NCBI GenBank assembly: GCA_015067125.1
Contig: SVNB01000002.1
Span: forward strand, 1-41,826
Direction of reading: 5' to 3'
Source: Oscillospiraceae bacterium
GTDB taxonomy: Bacteria; Bacillota; Clostridia; Oscillospirales; Ruminococcaceae
DNA: 41,826 nt
Of the stretch, positions 1 through 8,508 are shown one piece after another. Below the pieces are notes generated by a model. It saw only the letters and a program-made list of their open reading frames with translations, ran no database searches and was not told the DNA's origin. Both the position numbers and the translations under genes were made by a program. Every line of letters begins with the position of its first letter. Position 1 is the stretch's first letter.

Positions 1-1
1 C

Positions 2-145
2 GAAAGGGACGCAATTATCGAATTTGTTTCTTCCCTGCCGGGTGCGCAGTATAATGTTATGAAATGCGATTTTCTCAACAGGCCGAACGACCCGCCCTTT
101 CCGATTTTTATAGTAAAGGATCCGGAATATTTTAAAACCCGTTAA
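2..145 (+). CDS. 3' end of an unidentified gene (partial)
   Basis: An open frame enters at the left edge and ends with TAA at 143-145, leaving the last 47 residues of a protein. The tail is soluble-looking, with hydrophobic beta-like stretches and a Pro-rich turn (RPNDPPFPIF) before the end. No family is recognised and too little is present to assign a function. The frame is believable because a strong hairpin terminator follows eight bases after the stop, and because the next gene faces it from the other strand. Confidence 0.45.
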   Translation, partial: ERDAIIEFVSSLPGAQYNVMKCDFLNRPNDPPFPIFIVKDPEYFKTR

Positions 146-153
146 CTAAAGCA

Positions 154-185
154 AAAAAATCCTCCGCCGCGCGGAGGATTTTTTA
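154..185. terminator. Bidirectional terminator
   Basis: Stem CCTCCGC/GCGGAGG with a 3-base loop is flanked by an A-run on the left and a T-run on the right. It can end the partial plus-strand gene and also the convergent minus-strand membrane-protein gene whose stop is at 199. Confidence 0.85.
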
Positions 186-198
186 TTTTGCTGTGCAG

Positions 199-507
199 TT
201 ATTTGATTATTTCTATTCCGCCGATGAGAGGAAGAGGTTTCATTTTGCCTGTTGCGGCATTTACGATTCCAAGAATCATAAGTACAAAAAGCGCAATGCT
301 GATGATCCAGCTGATGATGCCGCCCACAAAAGGAATAAATCCAAGAATAAATCCGGCAACAACAGATGCAATGTTGGCAATAAGAAGAACCAGCCCCTGG
401 TTTGCGTGATAACGCGCAAAGGCATCATCTTTTGCGCAAAGAATGGTTACAATGCAAAGTATCCATATATAAGAAATTGCCGCAAGAAGTTTATTTCCGT
501 TTTCCAT
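199..507 (-). CDS. Tic20/DUF4870-family small membrane protein
   Basis: This 102-residue protein has about three hydrophobic segments and the family's typical layout: an N-terminal KLLAAISY helix, the motif ARYHANQGL after the first helix, then helices ending in a GIVNAATGKMKPLPLIG-type C-terminus. Such proteins are integral membrane proteins of unclear role, widespread in Firmicutes. The start is the only reasonable ATG, with GGGAGA upstream. It lies 25 bases after the stop of the SPFH/zinc-ribbon gene on the same strand, so the two are probably co-transcribed from the promoter near 1882-1910. The family call is confident; the function is unknown. Confidence 0.85.
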   Translation of the reverse strand: MENGNKLLAAISYIWILCIVTILCAKDDAFARYHANQGLVLLIANIASVVAGFILGFIPFVGGIISWIISIALFVLMILGIVNAATGKMKPLPLIGGIEIIK

Positions 508-532
508 AACAGCTCTCCCTTATTCAGTATTT

Positions 533-1843
533 TTATTTAATGTCCTCGTCGGTAAAAGGATCTCCGCATTCCGGACAGAATTTAGGCGGATTTTTGGGAT
601 CTTCCGGTTCCCAGCCGCATTTATCGCATTTATAAAGGGGTTCTCCCGCAGGCTTTTTAGCTCCGCATTCCGAACAGAACTTGCCTTTATTAATGTTTCC
701 GCAGGAACACACCCAGCCGTCGGCCGGCTTTTTGCCGCCGCATTCGGTGCAGAATCTGCCGGTATTTACCGCTCCGCAGGAACAGGTCCAGCTATCCGCC
801 TTCGGTGCCGGTGCGGGCTGCTGTGCAGCCTGCTGCTGGCCCATGGCATAAAGGTTCTGGGCGTTAACGCCGCCGGCAGTCTGGGCCATATTCATACCCA
901 TAAACGCCATGGCCGGGCCTGCGTTTTCGTTTGCCGCTGCCGCCTGCATTGCGGAAGCCTGCGCTCCGACAAGGTGTGCCGCCGCTCTGGTGGGATCCAT
1001 AAACGCCGCGTTGCGCTGAAGTTCCTTGATCATTTTTTCGTCTTCTTCTTCCGCTTTTACGGAAGAAACGCCGAAGGATACGATTTCGATTCCGCGAAGG
1101 CCGCGCCATTTTTCAGAAAGCACATCGTTAAGCGCATCTGCCATTTCCGCGGTATGGCCGGGAAGCGCGGAATAGCGCACACCCATGGCGGAAATTTTAG
1201 CAAACGCCGGCTGAAGGGCGGTAAGAAGCTCGGATTTAAGCTGGCTTTCTATATCCGTTCTGGTAAACTGATACGCCACATTGCCGCAGACATTTGTATA
1301 GAAGAGAATAGGGTCGCAAAGGCGATAGCTGTATTCGCCGAAGCAGCGGATATTGATATCAATATCAATTCCTGCTCTTTCGTCAACTACTCTGAACGGT
1401 ACCGGGTTAGGTGTGCCGTATTTGTTGCCGATAAGTTCCTTTGTATTGAAATAATAAACGCGCTGATCCTTTGCGGTATCTCCTCCAAAGGTAAAACGTT
1501 TTCCGATGGTTTTAAAGGAATCCAGAATGCTTTCGCCCAGTTTGCCCGCAAAGATGGAAGGCTCGGTGGAAGAATCGTATGTGAATTCGCCGGGTTCGGC
1601 GCAAACTTCAACAACCTTGCCCTGTTCCACAATGCACATACACTGGCCGTCCGCAACGGCAATTACGGAACCGTTGGAAATGATATTTTCTTCTCCGCTT
1701 GTATTGGAACTGCGTCCGCTTATTCTTTTTGCGCCTTTTCTGGCAAGAACGTCGTTCGGAAGAGCATCGCAATAAAAATACTCCTTCCACTGATCGCCCA
1801 GCACGCCGCCGACCGCTCCGCCGATTGCTTTAATAAGTCCCAT
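533..1843 (-). CDS. SPFH-domain protein with three C-terminal zinc ribbons (YdjI-like)
   Basis: A protein of about 436 residues. The first roughly 300 residues resemble the SPFH/virion-core family (Bacillus YdjI type), including the conserved FYTNVCGNVAYQ and GIEIVSFGVSSV stretches. A low-complexity Ala/Gln/Met linker follows, then three tandem four-cysteine zinc ribbons (CSCG...CTECG, CSCG...CSECG, CDKCG...CPECG). SPFH proteins assemble as oligomeric scaffolds on membranes; this subgroup has no transmembrane helix and probably sits on the inner face. An upstream ATG at 1852 exists, but AAGGAG lies nine bases before the ATG at 1843, so the latter is preferred. It is followed by the DUF4870-type gene. 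The exact role is unknown; an envelope-stress role is inferred from Bacillus relatives near pspA. Confidence 0.85.
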   Translation of the reverse strand: MGLIKAIGGAVGGVLGDQWKEYFYCDALPNDVLARKGAKRISGRSSNTSGEENIISNGSVIAVADGQCMCIVEQGKVVEVCAEPGEFTYDSSTEPSIFAGKLGESILDSFKTIGKRFTFGGDTAKDQRVYYFNTKELIGNKYGTPNPVPFRVVDERAGIDIDINIRCFGEYSYRLCDPILFYTNVCGNVAYQFTRTDIESQLKSELLTALQPAFAKISAMGVRYSALPGHTAEMADALNDVLSEKWRGLRGIEIVSFGVSSVKAEEEDEKMIKELQRNAAFMDPTRAAAHLVGAQASAMQAAAANENAGPAMAFMGMNMAQTAGGVNAQNLYAMGQQQAAQQPAPAPKADSWTCSCGAVNTGRFCTECGGKKPADGWVCSCGNINKGKFCSECGAKKPAGEPLYKCDKCGWEPEDPKNPPKFCPECGDPFTDEDIK

Positions 1844-1881
1844 GAAAAACATCTCCTTTTCAGTAAATTATTACAGTTATA

Positions 1882-1910
1882 ATTATAGATTTTTTTATTG
1901 GATTTATCAA
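1882..1910 (-). promoter_or_regulatory. Sigma-A promoter of the SPFH gene
   Basis: On the minus strand TTGATA (1905-1910) and TATAAT (1882-1887) are 17 bases apart, about 30 bases upstream of the SPFH gene's ribosome site. Confidence 0.75.
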
Positions 1911-1920
1911 TAGTTTTAAA

Positions 1921-1952
1921 TAAAAAAGCGGCAGGGTATATTACCCTGCCGC
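1921..1952 (-). terminator. Terminator of the first ABC exporter operon
   Basis: The perfect stem GCGGCAGGGT/ACCCTGCCGC (roughly 1928-1952) is followed on the minus strand by a T-run. It starts eight bases after the stop of the second ABC gene. Confidence 0.9.
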
Positions 1953-1959
1953 ATAGGCT

Positions 1960-3783
1960 TTAAGAAAGCTCTGTCATATTGGTATATAGCTGATAGTATT
2001 TTCCTTTTTGGGCAAGAAGATCATCGTGGTCGCCGCGTTCCACAACCTTTCCGTGTTCCAGAACAAGAATGGCATTGCTGTTGCGCACTGTGGAAAGGCG
2101 ATGAGCGATAATAAATACCGTTCTGCCCTTCATAAGACCGTCAAGGCCTTTTTCTATCAGTTTTTCCGTTCTGGTATCTACGGAAGAAGTCGCCTCATCA
2201 AGAATAAGCACAGGCGCTTTGGAAACCGCCGCCCTTGCTATTGCCAAAAGCTGACGCTGACCCTGGGAAAGATTTGCACCATCGGAATGAAGCATTGTAT
2301 TATAGCCCTGGGGCAGATGGGAAATAAAATAGTGAGCGTTGGCGATTTTTGCCGCTTCTATGCAGTCTTCGTCCGTTGCTTCAAGGTTGCCGTAACGGAT
2401 ATTTTCCATAACCGTTCCGGTAAAAAGGTGGGTATCCTGCAAAACAATACCCAAAGAACGGCGCAGATCATCTTTTTTGATATCTTTTACGTTTATACCG
2501 TCATAGATGATTTCTCCGCCCTGAATATCATAAAAGCGGTTGATAAGGTTTGTTATGGTTGTTTTGCCCGCTCCGGTGGAACCTACAAAGGCTATTTTAT
2601 GTCCCGGCTTTGCAAAAAGAGAAAGATCGTGCAGAACGGGTTTTCCTTCCACATAAGCAAAATCCACGTTATTAAAACGGACGTCACCCCTGAGTGGAAC
2701 TCTTTTTCCATCCGGAAGCACCCAGTTATAATCGTTTTCCACTTTTTCAAGAGTTACTTTGCCTTCGTCAACTTCCGGTTCAAGGTCAAGCACTTCAAAA
2801 ATACGTTCCGCACCGGCAAGAGCCAGCATTATGGAGTTGAACTGTTCCGAAATCTGGCTTACCCTATCCGCAAAAGTTCGTATATACTGCAAAAACGCAA
2901 TAAGAATACCGCCCACTTCCTCACCGGTCAGCCACAAAACGCCGATGGCACAGGTAAGGGCATAAAACATATGAGAAAGGTTGTTAAGCAGCGGGCCCAC
3001 AACAGAAGTTGCAATAGTCGCCCTTGTGGAAGCGGCGTAAAGCTTTTCGTTTATGGGTTCAAAATTTTCCATAACTTCTTTTTCGTGAGTAAAAACTTTT
3101 ATATCACGCTGGCCGGAAATCATTTCTTCGATATATCCGTTTACGGAAGCTGCGTGTTTTTGCTGTTCGCGGTAGCTTTTGCTGCTTATTTTTGTGGTAA
3201 CGCGCACAATAACAACAACTATTGCCGCAAGCACAACCATTATTGCAAAAAGCCGCATGGAAAGTGCCAGCATCATTCCGATGGTTCCCACAAGGGACAT
3301 GACGGAAATCATAAGCTGGGTTATGCTGTGCTGCAAAAGTTCGTTTGTGGCCTCTATATCATTTGTAAAATAGCTCATAAGGCTTCCGTGGGTGTTGTTG
3401 TCAAAATATCTTATGGGAAGCCTTTGCATCTTTGTAAAAAGTTCGGAACGCAGTTCGCGCATTATAACGGTGCTGCATTCCAGCATAAGGCGGTTAAGCA
3501 GATAGTTTGTAACCGCGCTTAAAAGGTAAAGCGCCGCAAGCCCTGCCAAAAGAGCCATATATTTTGCGTAAACCTCGTTTGGGGCAATGCCGCTTTCTTT
3601 AAGCAGGTTTACAAGGGGTTTCATACAATAGGAAGAACCTATCGTTGCCGCAGCATATATTGCTATGGAAACAACCGCCGCAGCAAGAATCGGCGCGCAA
3701 TGACGGAAGTATCTGAAAAGCCTGAAAAGCGTTTCCATCGGGGAAGAAGCGGCTTTATAATTGCGAAGTTCAACTCTTGGCAT
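1960..3783 (-). CDS. Heterodimeric ABC exporter, subunit with the intact ATPase Glu
   Basis: A 607-residue half-transporter: an N-terminal six-helix exporter domain (about residues 15-330), then an ATPase domain. Walker A is GSTGAGKTT (401-409), the signature is the non-standard LSQGQ (505-509), and Walker B ends LILDE with catalytic Glu530. The ATG overlaps the end of the partner gene by 14 bases and has GGAGG nine bases upstream. In heterodimeric exporters (BmrCD, LmrCD, TM287/288) one ATP site is intact and one is degenerate. Here the intact site would pair this Walker motif with the LSGGQ of the partner. The substrate cannot be read; drugs, peptides or lipids are possible. Confidence 0.92.
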   Translation of the reverse strand: MPRVELRNYKAASSPMETLFRLFRYFRHCAPILAAAVVSIAIYAAATIGSSYCMKPLVNLLKESGIAPNEVYAKYMALLAGLAALYLLSAVTNYLLNRLMLECSTVIMRELRSELFTKMQRLPIRYFDNNTHGSLMSYFTNDIEATNELLQHSITQLMISVMSLVGTIGMMLALSMRLFAIMVVLAAIVVVIVRVTTKISSKSYREQQKHAASVNGYIEEMISGQRDIKVFTHEKEVMENFEPINEKLYAASTRATIATSVVGPLLNNLSHMFYALTCAIGVLWLTGEEVGGILIAFLQYIRTFADRVSQISEQFNSIMLALAGAERIFEVLDLEPEVDEGKVTLEKVENDYNWVLPDGKRVPLRGDVRFNNVDFAYVEGKPVLHDLSLFAKPGHKIAFVGSTGAGKTTITNLINRFYDIQGGEIIYDGINVKDIKKDDLRRSLGIVLQDTHLFTGTVMENIRYGNLEATDEDCIEAAKIANAHYFISHLPQGYNTMLHSDGANLSQGQRQLLAIARAAVSKAPVLILDEATSSVDTRTEKLIEKGLDGLMKGRTVFIIAHRLSTVRNSNAILVLEHGKVVERGDHDDLLAQKGKYYQLYTNMTELS

Positions 3784-5587
3784 TCGGTTCTTCCTCCTCT
3801 CTCATCTGGCTTTCGTAAACGTCGCGATAGATGGTGCTTCTGGCCATAAGCTCATCGTGAGTTCCGATATCGGAAAGTTTTCCTTCATCAAGCACCGCAA
3901 TGCGGTCACAGGTCATAATGGAAGCTATTCTTTGGGCGATGATGATTTTTGTGGTGCCCGGCATAGAAGTCCGCAGTGCTCTTCTGATATGTTCATCGGT
4001 TGTCATATCACAGGCGCTGGTGGAATCGTCAAGAATAAGTATCTTCGGGTGTTTTACAATCGCCCTTGCAATACGCAGACGCTGGCGCTGGCCGCCGGAA
4101 AGGTTTGCGCCGTCCTGTTCAAGCATGGTTTCGTAACCGTCTTTAAAATTATCGATAAATTCATCGGCACAGGCAATATAGCAGGCCTCTTTCATCTGTT
4201 CCAAAGTGGCGTTCGGGTCGCCCCAGCGCAGGTTATCCGCAATGGTTCCGGAAAAAAGAGAACCGTTCTGCAAAACCATGGAAACCCCGCTGCGCAGTTT
4301 TTCCAGCTTATATTCCCTTACGTCTTTTCCTCCCACTTTTACCGTGCCGGAAAGAGCATCGTAAAACCTTGGAATAAGGTTTACAAGTGTGGATTTTCCT
4401 TCTCCGGTGCCGCCGATAACGCCAAGGGTTTCTCCGCTGTTTATATGCAGGCTTATATTTGCAAGAGCAAGTTTTTCCGCATCACCGGAATAGCTGAAGC
4501 AGACGTTTTCAAAATCAACGCTTCCGTTTGCAACTTCCGCATCGGAAGAACCGTCCGCAATATCTATTTCTTCATCAAGCACTTCGTTGATTCTGTTAAG
4601 AGAAGCCTGCGCTCGGGAAAGGGACATAACAAGCCACGAAAGCATGGTAAGGGAACTTACCGCCTGGGTGGTATATGAAACCATGCTTACCAGTTCGCCG
4701 GTTAAAAGTCCGGTGTTTTCAAAAATAATTTCTCTTCCGCCAAGAAAAAGTATGATTATTGTGCAGCCCCACATAATAACCATCTGAATAGGGCCGGTCA
4801 TGGTAAAAAGCCTTGAAGAAGCCAGCTGGGCATTTCTTAAATCCTCCGCCGTTTCGCGGAATCTTTCGGATTCGTAATCTCCGCGGACATAGGCTTTTAC
4901 TACCCTGCTGTTAACAAGGTTTTCCTGCACGGCTTTATTCATGGAATCCATTTTTTTAAGCATTCGCTTAAATCTTGGCTGGCCTATCTTCATAAGTACC
5001 GCAAGAATTATTGCCAGAAGCGGAATGCAGAAAAGAAAAACCACCGCAAGGTGCGGCGCAATAGTAAACGCCATAACCGTGGACATAACTATCATAATAG
5101 GCGAACGCATAAGGGTGCGCAAAAGCTGCAAAGCGGTCATGCGCATGGTGTTAACGTCCGTTGTTGCCCTGGTGATAAGGCTGGAAGTGGAAAAATGGTC
5201 CGTATTCGCAAAAGAAAAGCTCTGGATTTTTTCAAGAAGCGAAGACCGCAGTTTTTTTGCAAAACCCTGGCTTGCCACCGCGCCGAATTTTGCCGCAAGA
5301 AGACCGCACATCATAGAAACTATCGCAACACATACCATTATAAGGCCAACTGTTATTACAAAGCGGTTTCTGTTTGCAATAAGTTCCGCAGAAAAAAAGC
5401 TTTTAAGCATAAATTCCTCTTCCCGGTAAAGTCCGCCGTCAACTATAACGGACATCAGCATCGGAATAAGCACTTCGAGCATAACTTCCATACAGCCGAA
5501 AAGCATGGTAAGGCCCGTTGCCGTACCATAGCCTTTTATGTTTTTTCCGATATGCCGAAAAATGCCTTTTTTCTTCTTTTCGTTCAA
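3770..5587 (-). CDS. Heterodimeric ABC exporter, subunit with degenerate catalytic site
   Basis: A 605-residue half-transporter with a six-helix domain (about residues 20-325) and an ATPase domain. Walker A is GGTGEGKST (392-400), the signature is a standard LSGGQ (496-500), but Walker B is LILDD, with Asp521 in place of the catalytic Glu. This is the classic degenerate partner of a heterodimeric exporter. The start is TTG: AAGGAG lies nine bases upstream and no better ATG is in frame. It is the first gene of a two-gene operon with its own promoter at 5626-5654 and overlaps the next gene. It works only together with the 1960-3783 product in the cytoplasmic membrane. Confidence 0.92.
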   Translation of the reverse strand: MNEKKKKGIFRHIGKNIKGYGTATGLTMLFGCMEVMLEVLIPMLMSVIVDGGLYREEEFMLKSFFSAELIANRNRFVITVGLIMVCVAIVSMMCGLLAAKFGAVASQGFAKKLRSSLLEKIQSFSFANTDHFSTSSLITRATTDVNTMRMTALQLLRTLMRSPIMIVMSTVMAFTIAPHLAVVFLFCIPLLAIILAVLMKIGQPRFKRMLKKMDSMNKAVQENLVNSRVVKAYVRGDYESERFRETAEDLRNAQLASSRLFTMTGPIQMVIMWGCTIIILFLGGREIIFENTGLLTGELVSMVSYTTQAVSSLTMLSWLVMSLSRAQASLNRINEVLDEEIDIADGSSDAEVANGSVDFENVCFSYSGDAEKLALANISLHINSGETLGVIGGTGEGKSTLVNLIPRFYDALSGTVKVGGKDVREYKLEKLRSGVSMVLQNGSLFSGTIADNLRWGDPNATLEQMKEACYIACADEFIDNFKDGYETMLEQDGANLSGGQRQRLRIARAIVKHPKILILDDSTSACDMTTDEHIRRALRTSMPGTTKIIIAQRIASIMTCDRIAVLDEGKLSDIGTHDELMARSTIYRDVYESQMREEEEPNAKS

Positions 5588-5625
5588 GGATCACATCTCC
5601 TTTTTTGTTTCATATCTAACAAAAA

Positions 5626-5654
5626 ATTATATCAAAAAAGGCGGATTTATTCAA
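5626..5654 (-). promoter_or_regulatory. Sigma-A promoter of the first ABC operon
   Basis: TTGAAT (5649-5654) and TATAAT (5626-5631) on the minus strand are separated by 17 bases, upstream of the TTG start at 5587. The rest of the 200-base gap holds only this promoter and the next gene's terminator. Confidence 0.75.
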
Positions 5655-5740
5655 TATTTACCATTTATAAATTAAATGGATTTACGCCGCTTTGTTTTGG
5701 TGATTTTAATAACGGAGGTTTCGTTTTTCAACAAAACAAA

Positions 5741-5770
5741 AAAATGCGAAAGCAAAGCTTTCGCATTTTT
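5741..5770 (-). terminator. Terminator of pepF
   Basis: Stem ATGCGAAAGC/GCTTTCGCAT with a 3-base loop is followed on the minus strand by a T-run, about 20 bases past the pepF stop. Confidence 0.88.
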
Positions 5771-5788
5771 TATTATTGTGGCAGTATT

Positions 5789-7591
5789 TTATTTATTGAG
5801 TTCTTCCATTTCTTCGATAAGTTCGCCGAAGAGTTTAAGCGCGGAGTTTACGGGATCCGGAGTGCTCATATCTACGCCGGCAATTTTAAGAAGAGAGATG
5901 GGATCTGCGCTGCCGCCGCTGGAAAGGAACTTTTTATATGCGGCAACGGCAGGTTCGCCTTCTTCAAGAATTTTGTTGGCGATGGCTACTGCTGCGGAAA
6001 AACCGGTTGCGTACTGGAATACGTAATAGTTATAGAAGAAGTGCGGGATTCTTGCCCATTCAAGAGCAATGCCGTCATCAGAAACCATATCCGGTCCAAA
6101 ATAAAGTTTGTTCAGTTCGTGATATTTTGCAGAAAGAGCATCTGCGGTAAGTGCCATGCCGCTTTCGGACATTCTGCCCATTTCTCTTTCAAATTCCGCA
6201 AACATGGTCTGGCGGTAAACGGTACCTTTAAAGGAATCGAGGAAGTGGTTGATAAGATATGCTCTTTCGTGTTTATCGGTGGTTTTGCCAAGAAGGTGAC
6301 GCATAAGAAGAACCTCGTTGCAGGTAGAAGCAACTTCCGCAACAAAGATTACGTAACCCGCGGTGTTTACCGGCTGGTATTTAGTGCTGTGATAGCTGTG
6401 AAGAGCGTGGCCCATTTCGTGCGCAAGGGTGAACATGCTGTCAAGGGTATCTTTGTGGTTAAGAAGAACGTAAGGATGGGGCTTGCCGTGGCCGGTGGAA
6501 TATGCTCCGCCGCGTTTGCCTTCGTTTTCATAAACGTCGATCCAGCGGTTTTCAAAACCTTCTTTAAGCAGAGCGACATAATCTTCGCCCAGAACGTGAA
6601 GAGCTTCGAGAACGGTAGCTTTTGCTTCGTCGATGCTGATGGTGGAAGCCGCATCGGAAACGATGGGAGTATAAACGTCGTACATATGAAGTTCATCTAC
6701 GCCAAGCATTTTTTTGCGCAGAGCAACATAGCGGTACATTTTATCAAGGTTGTTGTGAACAGCCTCGATAAGGTTATCGTAAACTTCTTCCGGAACTTCG
6801 GTGCGGTCAAGGGCGGCTTCGCGGGTGGTATTGTATTTTCTTGCTTTTGCAAAGAAATTGCGTTTTTTAAATTCGCCGTCAAGGGTCATGGCGATGGTGT
6901 TTTTAAAATCACCGTAACGGCCGTAAAATGCTTCAAAAGCGTTTTTGCGCAGAACACGGTCGGAACTTTCTTCCAGCGGAACAAAAGAACCGTTGGTAAG
7001 CGCGTGTTCGTTGCCTTCGGAGTCAACTACGTTCGGGAATTTAAGGTCGGCGTTGCGAAGAATTCCGCCGATTTTATCTGCGGAATCTGCCATTTCTTCT
7101 GCGGAAGCAAGAAGTGCTTCTTCCTCTTTGGAAAGAATATGCGCCGCTCTTCTGCGGATTTTATAGATGCTTCTGCGATAGGTTTCAAGTTCCGGACATT
7201 CCGCATAGAACTGTTCCAGCTTTTCTTCGGGAATAGCCATGATTTCCGGAGTGGCAAAAGCGGAAGCGGATTCCATCGCAACAATGGTTGCCATTGCTTT
7301 TCCGCGGAAATCCTGATATTTTGCGTTGCTCATATCCTGGTCGCCGCTGCAGCTTGCATAGGTATAAAGGGTTTCAAGGCGAACGCTAAGCTCGTCATCT
7401 TTTTTGAAAAATTCCAAAAGATTTGCGGCGGATTCACCAAGGGTGCCCTGATATTTCGCAACAACTTCGGGGAATGCTTTAAGCGCTTCGTATTCGGCAA
7501 GCCATGCCTCGTCGCTTTCGAACATATCTTTAAGGTTCCAGGTGTATTCTTCCGGAACTTCGCTTCTTTTAAGGATTTTCTGTTCTGCCAT
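5789..7591 (-). CDS. pepF: Oligoendopeptidase F (M3B metallopeptidase)
   Basis: A 600-residue protein, the usual length for PepF. The zinc-binding HEMGH lies at about residues 391-395, with a downstream Glu in AEVASTCNE as the likely third ligand. The flanking helices (FTLAHEMGHALHSYHS) match the M3B family. It cleaves short peptides in the cytoplasm during peptide turnover. The frame extends 21 codons further upstream, but GGAGG sits ten bases before the ATG at 7591 and the extra codons overlap the promoter, so the shorter form is used. It is a single-gene unit with its own promoter (7655-7683) and terminator (5741-5770). Confidence 0.95.
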   Translation of the reverse strand: MAEQKILKRSEVPEEYTWNLKDMFESDEAWLAEYEALKAFPEVVAKYQGTLGESAANLLEFFKKDDELSVRLETLYTYASCSGDQDMSNAKYQDFRGKAMATIVAMESASAFATPEIMAIPEEKLEQFYAECPELETYRRSIYKIRRRAAHILSKEEEALLASAEEMADSADKIGGILRNADLKFPNVVDSEGNEHALTNGSFVPLEESSDRVLRKNAFEAFYGRYGDFKNTIAMTLDGEFKKRNFFAKARKYNTTREAALDRTEVPEEVYDNLIEAVHNNLDKMYRYVALRKKMLGVDELHMYDVYTPIVSDAASTISIDEAKATVLEALHVLGEDYVALLKEGFENRWIDVYENEGKRGGAYSTGHGKPHPYVLLNHKDTLDSMFTLAHEMGHALHSYHSTKYQPVNTAGYVIFVAEVASTCNEVLLMRHLLGKTTDKHERAYLINHFLDSFKGTVYRQTMFAEFEREMGRMSESGMALTADALSAKYHELNKLYFGPDMVSDDGIALEWARIPHFFYNYYVFQYATGFSAAVAIANKILEEGEPAVAAYKKFLSSGGSADPISLLKIAGVDMSTPDPVNSALKLFGELIEEMEELNK

Positions 7592-7654
7592 AAATTCAAA
7601 ACCTCCGTAAAACAGTGTTTTTATCGTTTGGGATTTTTTCCCGCGTACACGCAC

Positions 7655-7683
7655 ATTATACTACATATCACAATTAAATGCAA
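7655..7683 (-). promoter_or_regulatory. Sigma-A promoter of pepF
   Basis: TTGCAT (7678-7683), a 17-base spacer and TATAAT (7655-7660) on the minus strand, about 65 bases upstream of the pepF start. Confidence 0.78.
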
Positions 7684-7712
7684 AGAATAATGCTTTTTAA
7701 CTGCTCAAAAAC

Positions 7713-7747
7713 AAAAAACAGAGATGCTTCACTGAAAAGTATCTCTG
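7713..7747 (-). terminator. Terminator of the NUDIX gene
   Basis: An imperfect hairpin with arms CAGAGAT/ATCTCTG is followed on the minus strand by a T-run, just past the NUDIX stop at 7759. Confidence 0.75.
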
Positions 7748-7758
7748 CTTAAAACATT

Positions 7759-8217
7759 TCACCTGTTTCCGACACTGTAATAATCTTCGGAAACAATTTC
7801 AAACGGTTCTTTTTTAAAGCAAAAGCAGCTTACTTGTTCGCTTCCGGAAAGCATTTCCTCCAATCTCTTTCTTGTCAGCGGAAAAGTAATCATTTCCAAG
7901 GCTTTTTCTTTATTTACCCACATCACTTCTGTGCTTTCGTCACTTGTCGTTAATTTTCCTCCAACCGCCTTACAGCAAAAATCAATATTAACAATATCCT
8001 TCTCAATATTTTTGCAAAGACCAATAAATCCAGTAATTTTCACATCAATACCCGCTTCTTCTTTAATCTCCCGCAGCAAAGCATCTTGAAATGTCTCACC
8101 CGGTTCAACCATGCCACCTGGGTATTCCCAACCCCTCCTTGGACTTTTAACCAACAGTATTTCTCCACTATCATTGATCACCAATCCGGCAACGGATACA
8201 AAATGCGTATAATTCAT
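7759..8217 (-). CDS. NUDIX hydrolase
   Basis: A 152-residue single-domain protein with a perfect Nudix box (GX5EX7REUXEEXGU, about residues 35-57, beginning GMVEPGE and ending EEAGI). Nudix enzymes hydrolyse nucleoside diphosphates linked to another group, such as oxidised dNTPs, ADP-ribose or NDP-sugars; the substrate cannot be told from the motif. The start has GAGGAAATAAAC before the ATG. It sits alone between the DltC-like gene and its own terminator. By eye its base use is more AT-rich than its neighbours, which could reflect transfer, but this was not measured. Confidence 0.9.
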   Translation of the reverse strand: MNYTHFVSVAGLVINDSGEILLVKSPRRGWEYPGGMVEPGETFQDALLREIKEEAGIDVKITGFIGLCKNIEKDIVNIDFCCKAVGGKLTTSDESTEVMWVNKEKALEMITFPLTRKRLEEMLSGSEQVSCFCFKKEPFEIVSEDYYSVGNR

Positions 8218-8286
8218 GTTTATTTCCTCGCTAAATTCAAATCAATTATTCCATTTATATTGTTTAACTTAATTCGCCTTTATCCG

Positions 8287-8508
8287 TTATTTTGCTTTTG
8301 CTATCAATTCTTCTATGCCATTTGCAGTGCGCAAAAGTTCGCGATCTATCTGTGTTATCTGCAGCTCTGTGCCCTCGTCCTCCAGCCGGCAAAAAAGCTC
8401 GATAACGGCGTAGGAATCCAGAAGGCCGCTTTCTATCAAATCGGTTTCTTCATCAAAAACCCTTTCGTCCTCGCAGATTTCGTAAAGAATTTTTCTTATA
8501 TCCGTCAC
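8287..8508 (-). CDS. DltC-like carrier protein
   Basis: A 73-residue acidic carrier protein with the DltC-type attachment motif DLIESGLLDSYAVIE; Ser32 is the expected 4'-phosphopantetheine site. DltC carries D-alanine as a thioester for transfer to teichoic acids. The start is GTG within a GTGA overlap with the end of the ligase gene, so the two are translationally coupled. No DltB or DltD gene is adjacent, which is unusual. Another small-acid carrier role remains possible, but the pairing with a DltA-like ligase favours D-alanyl transfer. Confidence 0.85.
   Translation of the reverse strand: MTDIRKILYEICEDERVFDEETDLIESGLLDSYAVIELFCRLEDEGTELQITQIDRELLRTANGIEELIAKAK

Noticed and set aside
5051..7690. 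Long plus-strand ORF of 879 codons
   Set aside because: It is antisense to the ABC subunit and PepF genes, has very high Lys/Arg/Cys/Phe content, and matches no family; the minus-strand genes explain the region.
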